7,141 bases of DNA from Bacillota bacterium (lineage in GTDB: Bacteria; Bacillota; Clostridia; Acetivibrionales; DSM-1351), in NCBI GenBank assembly GCA_023397905.1, contig JAEWSZ010000196.1, forward strand, positions 1 through 7,141, read 5' to 3'. The position numbers and the translations under genes were made by a program. Under the pieces are notes generated by a model. It did not search any database, was not told the DNA's origin, and saw only the letters and a program-made list of their open reading frames with translations. This document shows, piece after piece, positions 1-6,719 of the stretch; position 1 is the stretch's first letter, and each line of letters begins with the position of its first letter.

Positions 1-2064
1 ATGGGAGACAAATCGACCGATTTGTATAAAAGGGCAAATTCTTTTGCTTTGAAGCTCAGAGCAAAGGTTATAAAACAGATGGACGACAAGGTTGACTCCG
101 ACGAGGTTTTCGACGAGGATTACATCGTGGATGAAAAGGCCCATACCACCGTATTGACCGGAAACGGTATCAAAAAGGCGGAGCAGTATTTCGGAATCGA
201 GAACCTGTCCGATCCTGAGAATATGACCATTTCCCACCACATAAACCAGGCTATCAGAGCACACGGCCTGATGAAAAATGAGAAGGATTATGTCATCAAG
301 GACGGCGAGGTAATCATCGTTGATGAATTCACCGGCAGACTTATGTACGGAAGGCGTTACAGCGACGGACTTCACCAGGCCATTGAAGCCAAGGAAGGCG
401 TCAAGGTCGAAAGGGAAAGCAAGACCCTTGCCACAATAACTTTTCAGAATTATTTCAGAATGTACAGCAAGCTTTCAGGTATGACAGGTACCGCGCAGAC
501 AGAGGAAAATGAATTTAATGATATTTATAAACTGGATGTTATCATAATACCCACAAACAGAGATATGGCACGTAAGGACAATCCGGATGTGGTATACAAA
601 AATGAAGCCGGAAAATTCAACGCTGTTATCGAAGATATTGCGGAATGCAATAAAAGAGGCCAGCCTGTTCTGATAGGTACCATTTCCATAGAAAAGTCCG
701 AGTTTTTAAGCGGAATGCTCAAAAGGAAGGGTATCGCACACCAGGTGCTCAATGCGAAATACCATGATAAAGAAGCAGAAATTATAGCGCAGGCTGGTAA
801 ATTTGGGGCTGTGACAATTGCCACGAACATGGCCGGAAGAGGAACGGATATAGTTCTGGGCGGTAATGCCGAATACATGGCAAAGCAGGAAATGAGAAAA
901 CTTGGATATTCTGAGGAGCTTATAAGCGCATCCACCAGCTTTAATGAAACCGACGACGAGCTGATTCTGGAGGCAAGAAACCAGTTTAAACAGCTGAACG
1001 ATAAGTACAAGGCAATTACAAATGTTGAAAGAGACAAGGTCGTGGAAGCCGGCGGTCTGCACATAATAGGCACCGAACGCCACGAGTCGAGGCGTATAGA
1101 CAATCAGTTGAGAGGACGTTCCGGACGTCAGGGAGACCCGGGTTCCTCAAGATTTTATATATCCCTGGAAGATGACCTCATGAGGCTCTTCGGTTCGGAG
1201 AGACTGACTTCTATAGTAAATGCGCTGGGTCTGGAGGATGACCAGCCAATTGAACACAGGATGCTTTCCAACGCCATCGAAAATGCGCAGAAGAAGGTGG
1301 AGGGAAGGAACTTTGATGTACGTAAGAGAGTTCTCCAGTACGATGACGTAATGAACAAGCAGAGAGAAGTTATTTATGCACAGAGAAAGACCGTTCTCAA
1401 CGGAGATAATCTCAGGGATTATTTTATCAAGATGTTTGAAAGCGTTATAGACAGTGTCATCGCTTCTTATTGCGAAGAAAACCAGTATGCGGACATGTGG
1501 GATTGGGAGGCTATTAAGAGTTATCTTGAAGGCATATTCCTGCCGGAAGGCGCTTTGAATATTCAACAGGAAGAGCTGGCGAACTTTGACAAGATAGATC
1601 TCAAGGAAAAGCTCATGGAAATTGTGGAAAAAATCTATGGGTACAAGGAAAACGATATTGGCCCCGAACTCATGAGAGAACTCGAGAGAGTGGTCCTCCT
1701 CAGAGTTGTAGATGAAAAGTGGATGGATCACATTGACGACATGGACCAGCTCAAGCACGGTATAGGCCTGAGAGCATATGGACAGCGGGATCCTGTTGTG
1801 GAATACAAGTTTGAGGGCTTCCAGATGTTTGAGGAAATGATAAAGAACATCCAGGAGGATTCTATCAAACTGCTTGTGAGATCGAGGATCGACAAGGAAC
1901 ACGCCCCTCAGCGCGAAAAGGTGGCTGAACCTGTAAATGCAAGTCATGGCGATGAGGGACCCAAAAAGCCCGTGACCAATAAGGACAGGATAGGAAGAAA
2001 CGACCCATGCCCATGCGGAAGCGGCAAGAAGTATAAAAAATGCTCCGGAGCGGCTGCGGAATAG
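1..2064 (+). CDS. secA: Protein translocase ATPase SecA, C-terminal 687 residues (5' end outside window)
   Basis: SecA is the cytosolic motor ATPase that pushes unfolded preproteins through the SecYEG channel. The reading frame is already open at base 1. The first ATG is internal, because its residues (GDKSTDLYKRAN) match the start of the preprotein cross-linking domain; about 220 residues with the Walker A and B motifs lie upstream. Visible in order (window residue numbers): the DEFTGR strand at 108-113 joining the cross-linking domain back to NBD1, MTGTA at 161-165, ATNMAGRGTDI at 274-284, the NBD2 segment GTERHESRR from 357, then RGRSGRQGD at 371-379 with the arginine-finger region. The helical scaffold and wing follow (KWMDHIDDMDQLKHG), then a charged linker and a SEC-C zinc tail. 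The tail reads C670-P-C672 ... C681-S682, so the usual fourth ligand (Cys or His) is Ser. The NBD2 insertion before GTERHESRR is the long form, unlike the shorter B. subtilis protein. A terminator follows at 2162-2193. Confidence 0.97.
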   Translation: MGDKSTDLYKRANSFALKLRAKVIKQMDDKVDSDEVFDEDYIVDEKAHTTVLTGNGIKKAEQYFGIENLSDPENMTISHHINQAIRAHGLMKNEKDYVIKDGEVIIVDEFTGRLMYGRRYSDGLHQAIEAKEGVKVERESKTLATITFQNYFRMYSKLSGMTGTAQTEENEFNDIYKLDVIIIPTNRDMARKDNPDVVYKNEAGKFNAVIEDIAECNKRGQPVLIGTISIEKSEFLSGMLKRKGIAHQVLNAKYHDKEAEIIAQAGKFGAVTIATNMAGRGTDIVLGGNAEYMAKQEMRKLGYSEELISASTSFNETDDELILEARNQFKQLNDKYKAITNVERDKVVEAGGLHIIGTERHESRRIDNQLRGRSGRQGDPGSSRFYISLEDDLMRLFGSERLTSIVNALGLEDDQPIEHRMLSNAIENAQKKVEGRNFDVRKRVLQYDDVMNKQREVIYAQRKTVLNGDNLRDYFIKMFESVIDSVIASYCEENQYADMWDWEAIKSYLEGIFLPEGALNIQQEELANFDKIDLKEKLMEIVEKIYGYKENDIGPELMRELERVVLLRVVDEKWMDHIDDMDQLKHGIGLRAYGQRDPVVEYKFEGFQMFEEMIKNIQEDSIKLLVRSRIDKEHAPQREKVAEPVNASHGDEGPKKPVTNKDRIGRNDPCPCGSGKKYKKCSGAAAE

Positions 2065-2071
2065 GAAATTT

Positions 2072-2119
2072 CAGGAGACTAGAAGTGTAGAAGTTCAGGA
2101 GTTTGGAAGTATAGGAAAA
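2072..2119 (+). repeat. Degenerate 8-nt tandem array directly after secA
   Basis: Six consecutive 8-nt units can be read in strict register: CAGGAGAC, TAGAAGTG, TAGAAGTT, CAGGAGTT, TGGAAGTA, TAGGAAAA (consensus roughly YAGRAGTN). At a coarser scale it is a 24-nt unit repeated twice (2070-2093 and 2094-2117), matching at 18 of 24 positions by eye. It begins 7 nt after the secA stop codon and lies upstream of the terminator, so it should be transcribed in the secA 3' UTR. No function is known to me. Confidence 0.6.
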
Positions 2120-2134
2120 AACATTAATTTAGAA

Positions 2135-2160
2135 AGAATCCAGGATTCAGAAATCAGAAG
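2135..2160 (+). repeat. Degenerate 7-nt tandem array, left copy
   Basis: Units AGAATCC, AGGATTC, AGAAATC and a partial AGAAG run head to tail with a 7-nt period (consensus AGRATYC). It sits immediately upstream of the terminator hairpin. A related array in the opposite orientation lies at 2211-2245, and CCAGGATTCAG at 2140-2150 is the exact reverse complement of 2223-2233. Confidence 0.6.
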
Positions 2161-2161
2161 A

Positions 2162-2193
2162 AGGCCGGCCGGCATTGCCGGCCTGATTTTTTT
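2162..2193 (+). terminator. Intrinsic terminator of secA
   Basis: AGGCCGGC (2162-2169) pairs with GCCGGCCT (2177-2184). An alternative register pairs GGCCGGC (2167-2173) with GCCGGCC (2177-2183) around a 3-nt loop. The stem is followed after two bases by seven T residues (2187-2193), the classic form of a Rho-independent terminator. On the minus strand the hairpin is followed only by a mixed CT-rich stretch, so it may also stop the convergent gene, but less well. Confidence 0.9.
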
Positions 2194-2210
2194 GCTTGCC
2201 TTTAAGGTTT

Positions 2211-2245
2211 TTATTCTGGATCCTGAATCCTGGCTCCTGAATTCT
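2211..2245 (-). repeat. Degenerate 7-nt tandem array, right (inverted) copy
   Basis: Read on the minus strand, five units follow one another exactly every 7 nt: AGAATTC, AGGAGCC, AGGATTC, AGGATCC, AGAATAA. The consensus is the same as that of the array at 2135-2160 but in the opposite orientation, so the two flank the terminator as inverted repeats. It lies 4 nt beyond the stop codon of the minus-strand gene, so each array sits downstream of a converging gene. Confidence 0.65.
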
Positions 2246-2249
2246 GCCT

Positions 2250-2855
2250 TTACGATACATTCGACAATTTAGAGCTCACGGCAAAGCATTTATTCAGAGT
2301 GTCGTAAATTGCGGTGCATTTTCCCAGTTCGCCTGCTTTCTGCAAATATTTGCACTGGGTATAGGTTTCCTTATTGACACATGCGCAGATGTGGCAGGGT
2401 ATGTTACCTGAGCAGCTGCCCAGGAGAATGCCTTCCAGCGCTTCCAATCTGATAACGCTGCTGTTTAAATCAAAGGAAATGAAGTTCCTGAAATAGTTTT
2501 TTGAATCAAGTACGTCAAAATTCAGACAGGGCGTTTTAAACAGCCAGGGCACCTGTTCTTCCTCCTCCTGATAGGACTGGTCCGACACAAAGGAAGGATC
2601 GGGAACGATACATGGAAGCAGAGCGCCGCAGGCCTCATATTCGCCGTAGGAGCACACATATTTTTTTATCTGGCGGTCATAGGCCAGATGCCTGCAAAAG
2701 GCGCATGACCTGTAGGATTCTATTTTATGCCTGTAGTACAGCTTTGATCCGGAAATGGCCATAAAATAGAATCTGTAAATGAAGTCAAAAGAAATCAAGC
2801 CGGTTTTTTTCAACAATCTTACTATTTTATTCATCTTACCATCAATATATTCCAT
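2250..2855 (-). CDS. Cysteine-rich protein of unknown function, 201 residues
   Basis: I do not recognise this family. The start at 2855 is chosen because GAGGTGG lies six bases upstream; the next Met (residue 8) has no such site. The protein has 13 cysteines in two clusters: C51-x2-C54-x13-C68-x7-C76-x5-C82, and C148-x5-C154-x2-C157-x-C159-x8-C168-x11-C180-x9-C190, with C110 between. Such spacing suggests bound metal (zinc ribbon or iron-sulfur), which is inference. Residues 19-35 are rich in Phe, Ile and Tyr but are interrupted by charged residues, so this is not a clear membrane helix. No signal peptide is evident and an acidic EEEE stretch is at 97-100, which fits a cytosolic protein. The gene is monocistronic as far as visible, divergent from dnaE and convergent with secA. 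Codon use looks ordinary and there is no frameshift, which supports a real gene. Confidence 0.85.
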   Translation of the reverse strand: MEYIDGKMNKIVRLLKKTGLISFDFIYRFYFMAISGSKLYYRHKIESYRSCAFCRHLAYDRQIKKYVCSYGEYEACGALLPCIVPDPSFVSDQSYQEEEEQVPWLFKTPCLNFDVLDSKNYFRNFISFDLNSSVIRLEALEGILLGSCSGNIPCHICACVNKETYTQCKYLQKAGELGKCTAIYDTLNKCFAVSSKLSNVS

Positions 2856-2861
2856 AATTTA

Positions 2862-2868
2862 CCACCTC
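2862..2868 (-). promoter_or_regulatory. Ribosome binding site of the cysteine-rich gene
   Basis: GAGGTGG on the minus strand, six bases before the ATG at 2855-2853. This strong Shine-Dalgarno match decides the start codon. The same heptamer precedes mtrB at 6709-6715. Confidence 0.8.
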
Positions 2869-2901
2869 GTAATAATTTTATCACCTGAGGCTTAAAAAAT
2901 C

Positions 2902-2929
2902 CTTATATTTCCCATACGGCAGTATTCAA
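2902..2929 (-). promoter_or_regulatory. Possible promoter of the cysteine-rich gene
   Basis: On the minus strand TTGAAT (2929-2924) and TATAAG (2907-2902) are separated by 16 bases, a fair sigma-A type match that would give a leader of about 40 nt. An alternative is TGATAAAAT closer to the gene, an extended -10 without a -35 box. I judged this by eye only. Confidence 0.4.
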
Positions 2930-3002
2930 TGGCTGGATGCGCGAAGGTGAAAAATTTTTCTATAGCCGGGAAGTTTCTACTGATGCGTTATAATCCGCAC
3001 TA

Positions 3003-3011
3003 TGGTATAAT
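3003..3011 (+). promoter_or_regulatory. Possible extended -10 promoter of dnaE
   Basis: TGGTATAAT is a perfect TATAAT hexamer with the TGn extension. No good -35 box lies 16-18 bases upstream, which is common for extended -10 promoters. Further TATAAT hexamers are at 2989-2994 and 3013-3018. Transcription from here would give a dnaE leader of about 70 nt that contains the hairpin at 3060-3077. Confidence 0.45.
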
Positions 3012-3059
3012 TTATAATAGTATTAAATCAGGAATCTGAAGTTTCATTTATATATTTTT

Positions 3060-3079
3060 AAGCCGCCCGTGCGGCTTTT
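3060..3079 (+). promoter_or_regulatory. GC-rich hairpin with short T run in the dnaE leader
   Basis: AAGCCGC (3060-3066) pairs perfectly with GCGGCTT (3071-3077) around CCGT, followed by TTTT overlapping the stem end (3076-3079). The Shine-Dalgarno GGAGGA begins at the next base. It resembles a weak intrinsic terminator or attenuator, or a structure that affects ribosome access. The U run is short, so termination would be partial at best. Confidence 0.5.
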
Positions 3080-3085
3080 GGAGGA
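3080..3085 (+). promoter_or_regulatory. dnaE ribosome binding site, decides TTG start
   Basis: GGAGGA, with GGAGG five bases before TTG at 3090. An in-frame GTG at 3069 lies inside the hairpin loop and upstream of this site, so it cannot be the start it serves. TTG at 3090 also gives the N-terminus usual in the family. Confidence 0.8.
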
Positions 3086-3089
3086 TACA

Positions 3090-6000
3090 TTGAATAATTT
3101 CGTACATTTGCACGTACATACCGAATACAGTTTGCTTGACGGTGCAAACAGGATCAGCGACCTCATACAGAGAGTCAAGGAGCTGGGAATGGACAGCGTT
3201 GCCATAACAGACCACGGAGTAATGTACGGTGTTGTTGAATTTTATAAGGAAGCAAAGAAAAACGGCATAAAACCCATACTGGGGTGCGAGGTTTACACGG
3301 CAAAGCGCAGCATGCTTGACAAGCAGCCGGGACTGGACTCTGATTACGGGCATCTGGTGCTGCTGGCAAAAAATCAGACCGGTTATAAAAATCTTATGAA
3401 GCTGGTCTCGCTGGGCTTTACGGAAGGCTTCTACTATAAGCCCAGGGTTGACTACGAGGTCCTCGAAAAGTATTCCGAGGGTATAATCGCGCTCAGCGCC
3501 TGCCTGTCAGGGGATATTCCCGCGGCGATTCTCAACAATGATTATGAAAAAGCCGCTGAGCTGTCCCAAAAATTAAACGGGATATTCGGGCAGGACAATT
3601 TCTACCTGGAGCTTCAGCATAACGGGATAAGCGATCAGAATCTGGTCAATCAGCAGCTTATAAAGCTTTCGGGAGAATTGGGCATTCCTCTGGTAGCTAC
3701 CAATGACGCCCATTTTCTCACCAGAGAGGCGGCGCACTCCCATGAGATACTCCTGTGCATACAGACAGGAAAGACCATAAATGATGAAAACAGAATGCGT
3801 TTCAACACAGACGAGGTCTATGTCAAGTCTCCGGAAGAAATGTATGACAATTTTAAAAATGTAAAAGAGGCGCTGGAAAACACCGTCAAGATAGCTGAGA
3901 TGTGCAATGTGGAGCTGGAATTCGGAAAGCTGCATTTGCCCAGCTTTACAGTAGAAGAGGGCTATACTCCATATGAATACCTGAAGGAAAAATGCTACAA
4001 GGGACTCGAACAGAGATATGGACAGAACTGCGATGGAGAAATAGTTGAGAGGCTGGAATATGAGCTTTCAGTCATAGAAAAGATGGGCTATGTGGATTAT
4101 TTTCTCATAGTCTGGGATTTCATCAGATATGCGCGGGAAAATAATATTATGGTTGGGCCGGGCCGAGGCTCCGCGGCGGGAAGCATCGTTTCGTATTGCC
4201 TTGGAATAACCAGCATTGATCCGCTGAAGTACAACCTGCTGTTCGAAAGATTTCTGAATCCCGAAAGAATCAGCATGCCTTATATAGATATCGACTTCTG
4301 CTACGAAAGACGCCAGGAGGTAATAGACTATGTTATCAGCAAGTACGGCAAGGACAGGGTTTCCCAGATAATAACCTTTGGAACCATGGCTGCTAGAGCG
4401 GCTATCAGAGACGTGGGCAGGGCTCTTGACATCCCTTACGGCGATGTGGATATTGTGGCAAAAATGATACCTTTCCAGATCGGAATGAATATAGACAAGG
4501 CCCTGGAAATAAATCCGGAGCTCAAAAAGAAATATGAGCTGGAAGACCAGACACAGCTGCTCATAGACACGGCCAGAAGTCTTGAAGGCCTTCCGAGGCA
4601 TGCGTCTACCCATGCGGCCGGTGTCGTTATTTCAAAGGAGCCCATAGTGGAATATGTGCCCCTGCAGCTCAATGAAAACAATGTGACCACCCAGTTCACC
4701 ATGGGCTTGCTGGAGGAGCTGGGCCTGCTGAAAATGGACTTTTTGGGACTCAGGACCTTAACGGTGATCAGGGATGCGGTCGATATGGTAGAGCAGGGCC
4801 ATAATAAAAAAATAGACATAAATGAAATCGACTATAATGATAAAGATGTATATAAAATGATCGGCGAAGGAAAAACGGTGGGCATATTCCAGCTTGAAAG
4901 CGGCGGTATGACACAGTTTATGAAAGACCTGCAGCCCAACTCGCTGGAGGATATCATAGCCGGTATTTCTCTTTACAGGCCGGGACCTATGGATCAGATA
5001 CCGCGCTATATCAGAAACAAGAACAATCCCAAAGAGATAAAATATCATCATCCGCTGCTGGAAAACATCCTGAATGTGACATATGGCTGCATGGTCTACC
5101 AGGAACAGGTCATGCAGATAGTAAGGGAGCTGGGCGGCTATTCCATGGGCAGGTCGGATCTGGTGAGACGTGCCATGTCCAAAAAGAAGATTTCCGTCAT
5201 GGAGCAGGAGCGCAAAAACTTTATATACGGCATAACCGACGAGGACGGCAATGAAGTGGTTAAAGGCGCAATTAATAACGGAGTGGACGAGGCTACCGCA
5301 AACAAGATTTTTGATGAAATGATGGACTTTGCAAGCTATGCCTTCAATAAATCCCATGCGGCCGCGTATGCCGTTGTGGCCTATCAGACGGCGTGGCTCA
5401 AGCATTACTACCCAGTTGAATTTTTGGCGGCGTCGCTGAACAGCTTCCTGGGCAGCAGCGACAAGGTATCACAGTATGTAAATGAGTGCAAGACCCTTAA
5501 TATTCAGGTGCTGCCTCCGGATGTAAATGAGAGCAGCGTTAAATTCACCGTTGTAAATCAGAAAATACGCTTTGGTCTGGCGGCGGTCAAAAATGTTGGG
5601 GAAAATGCAATACTTTACATGATTTCGGAGAGAACCAGAAACGGTTACTTTAATTCATTCCTCGATTTTTGTCAAAGGATAGAGGGACGGGAGATAAACA
5701 AGCGGTGTATTGAAAGCCTTATAAAAAGCGGCGCCTTTGACTCGCTTAAGGTTTTCAGATCAAAGCTGATGGCGGTTTATGAGAGATTCCTTGACGGTAT
5801 ATCGCAGTCCAGAAAGAAAAACATGGATGGGCAGCTGTCAATATTTGATCTGATGCAGGAACCCCAGGAATCCCTGCAGGAGGATTACCCGGATATACAG
5901 GAATACCCTCCAAAGGAAATGCTGTCAATGGAGAAGGAGATGTTGGGCCTCTACGTTTCAGGCCACCCCTTGAGCGAATATCAGAGTATCCTTGATAAAA

Positions 6001-6572
6001 GTGTTAACCTGCTCAGCAAGGATATGTTTATGGAAAATGGCGAAGCTGACGGCAGCAACATGGAATTTGATATGAAAAAGCTCTCGGATTCCATGAAGGT
6101 GACTGTAGGAGGCGTGGTCACCTCAAGAAAGACAAAGACTACGAAAAGCAACAACCTCATGGCGTTTATAGGGCTTGAAGACCTGTACGGCACAATGGAA
6201 ATAATAGTTTTTCCGACTATATTTGAAAAATTCTCTCAGCTTTTGCAGCAGGAAAGCATTGTTATTATAAACGGAAGGCTCAGTCTCAGAGAGGATGAGC
6301 AGCCCAAAATAATATGCGAGGAAGTGCTTCCCATAAAAAACCTTGAAGAAAATGGCCTGTACATGACCTTCGGCAGGGAGCTGTCAAAGGAAGAGAGCGC
6401 AGCGCTCAGAGCGCTGCTGAAATATTTCGGAGGTTCCACGCCGACCTATATAAATAAAAAAGATGAAAAAAAATATAAAAAGCTGGATAGGCAATACTGG
6501 ATTGATGTCAATAATGTTATAATGGAAGAGTTGGAAAACAGACTGGGCAGGGAAAATGTAATCCTAAAATAA
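3090..6572 (+). CDS. dnaE: DNA polymerase III alpha subunit, DnaE type
   Basis: This is a C-family replicative polymerase that extends DNA at the fork together with the beta clamp. It starts at TTG 3090, giving 1160 residues, normal for the family. An N-terminal PHP domain (about 1-270) has an apparently complete metal site: H8 and H10 in HLHVHTEYSLLDGA, D41-H42, E67, H88, and D206/H208 in NDAHF. E. coli DnaE has lost part of this site. The palm has GPGRGSAAGS at 356-365, catalytic Asp D400 and D402 in MPYIDIDF, and D550 in KMDFLGLRT. HASTHAAG (from 504) and FNKSHAAAYA (752-761) mark the fingers. QLSIF at 915-919 fits an internal beta-clamp binding motif. An OB fold occupies about 1002-1085, followed by a short C-terminal domain. 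Oddity: residue 398 is Tyr where PDxDxDF normally has Asp, just before the catalytic pair. Many Firmicutes also carry PolC, so whether this is the main or accessory polymerase cannot be told here. Confidence 0.97.
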   Translation: MNNFVHLHVHTEYSLLDGANRISDLIQRVKELGMDSVAITDHGVMYGVVEFYKEAKKNGIKPILGCEVYTAKRSMLDKQPGLDSDYGHLVLLAKNQTGYKNLMKLVSLGFTEGFYYKPRVDYEVLEKYSEGIIALSACLSGDIPAAILNNDYEKAAELSQKLNGIFGQDNFYLELQHNGISDQNLVNQQLIKLSGELGIPLVATNDAHFLTREAAHSHEILLCIQTGKTINDENRMRFNTDEVYVKSPEEMYDNFKNVKEALENTVKIAEMCNVELEFGKLHLPSFTVEEGYTPYEYLKEKCYKGLEQRYGQNCDGEIVERLEYELSVIEKMGYVDYFLIVWDFIRYARENNIMVGPGRGSAAGSIVSYCLGITSIDPLKYNLLFERFLNPERISMPYIDIDFCYERRQEVIDYVISKYGKDRVSQIITFGTMAARAAIRDVGRALDIPYGDVDIVAKMIPFQIGMNIDKALEINPELKKKYELEDQTQLLIDTARSLEGLPRHASTHAAGVVISKEPIVEYVPLQLNENNVTTQFTMGLLEELGLLKMDFLGLRTLTVIRDAVDMVEQGHNKKIDINEIDYNDKDVYKMIGEGKTVGIFQLESGGMTQFMKDLQPNSLEDIIAGISLYRPGPMDQIPRYIRNKNNPKEIKYHHPLLENILNVTYGCMVYQEQVMQIVRELGGYSMGRSDLVRRAMSKKKISVMEQERKNFIYGITDEDGNEVVKGAINNGVDEATANKIFDEMMDFASYAFNKSHAAAYAVVAYQTAWLKHYYPVEFLAASLNSFLGSSDKVSQYVNECKTLNIQVLPPDVNESSVKFTVVNQKIRFGLAAVKNVGENAILYMISERTRNGYFNSFLDFCQRIEGREINKRCIESLIKSGAFDSLKVFRSKLMAVYERFLDGISQSRKKNMDGQLSIFDLMQEPQESLQEDYPDIQEYPPKEMLSMEKEMLGLYVSGHPLSEYQSILDKSVNLLSKDMFMENGEADGSNMEFDMKKLSDSMKVTVGGVVTSRKTKTTKSNNLMAFIGLEDLYGTMEIIVFPTIFEKFSQLLQQESIVIINGRLSLREDEQPKIICEEVLPIKNLEENGLYMTFGRELSKEESAALRALLKYFGGSTPTYINKKDEKKYKKLDRQYWIDVNNVIMEELENRLGRENVILK

Positions 6573-6646
6573 CTTTTATCTGCAATCTTTTTGCATGTTA
6601 ATAAGATTATGACGGCAAACAGAGATAAATACAGGGATTTTGTTTT

Positions 6647-6699
6647 TATAATATATAATACAGTGCTTAATATTGATTTTTGGTGGAAAATAATATAAT
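6647..6699 (+). promoter_or_regulatory. AT-rich possible promoter region for mtrB
   Basis: TATAAT occurs at 6647-6652, 6654-6659 and 6694-6699. Only the last has a candidate -35 (TTGATT at 6673-6678), and its spacer is 15 bases, shorter than ideal. No clear terminator follows dnaE in 6573-6646; TGCAA/TTGCA near 6582 is too weak. mtrB may therefore be read from dnaE, from its own promoter, or both. Confidence 0.3.
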
Positions 6700-6708
6700 A
6701 TAAATGTC

Positions 6709-6715
6709 GAGGTGG
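6709..6715 (+). promoter_or_regulatory. Ribosome binding site of mtrB
   Basis: GAGGTGG, four bases before the ATG at 6720. It fixes that start. Confidence 0.75.
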
Positions 6716-6719
6716 TTAA

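Noticed and set aside
1147..1947. Antisense open frame of 266 codons inside secA, and similar ones at 525-1103, 4068-4613 and 4758-5405 in secA and dnaE
   Set aside because: They lie wholly within strongly conserved coding sequence on the other strand, have no recognisable protein features, and are expected from the codon bias of the real genes.
2062..2114. Eleven NAG triplets after secA, suggesting a TRAP (MtrB) binding site given mtrB in the same window
   Set aside because: The triplets occur in adjacent pairs every 8 nt (CAGGAG, TAGAAG), with gaps of 0 and 2, while TRAP needs single triplets spaced by 2-3 nt and prefers GAG/UAG. Several here are CAG or AAG. The 8-nt repeat explains the pattern better.
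3069..3089. GTG at 3069 as the dnaE start, giving 1167 residues
   Set aside because: It lies in the hairpin loop and upstream of the GGAGGA site; the extra seven residues would be translated Shine-Dalgarno sequence. TTG 3090 has proper spacing and the family-typical N-terminus.
6579..6610. TGCAA-TCTTT-TTGCA after dnaE as a terminator
   Set aside because: The stem is only five AT-rich pairs and has no downstream T run, so it is too weak to call.
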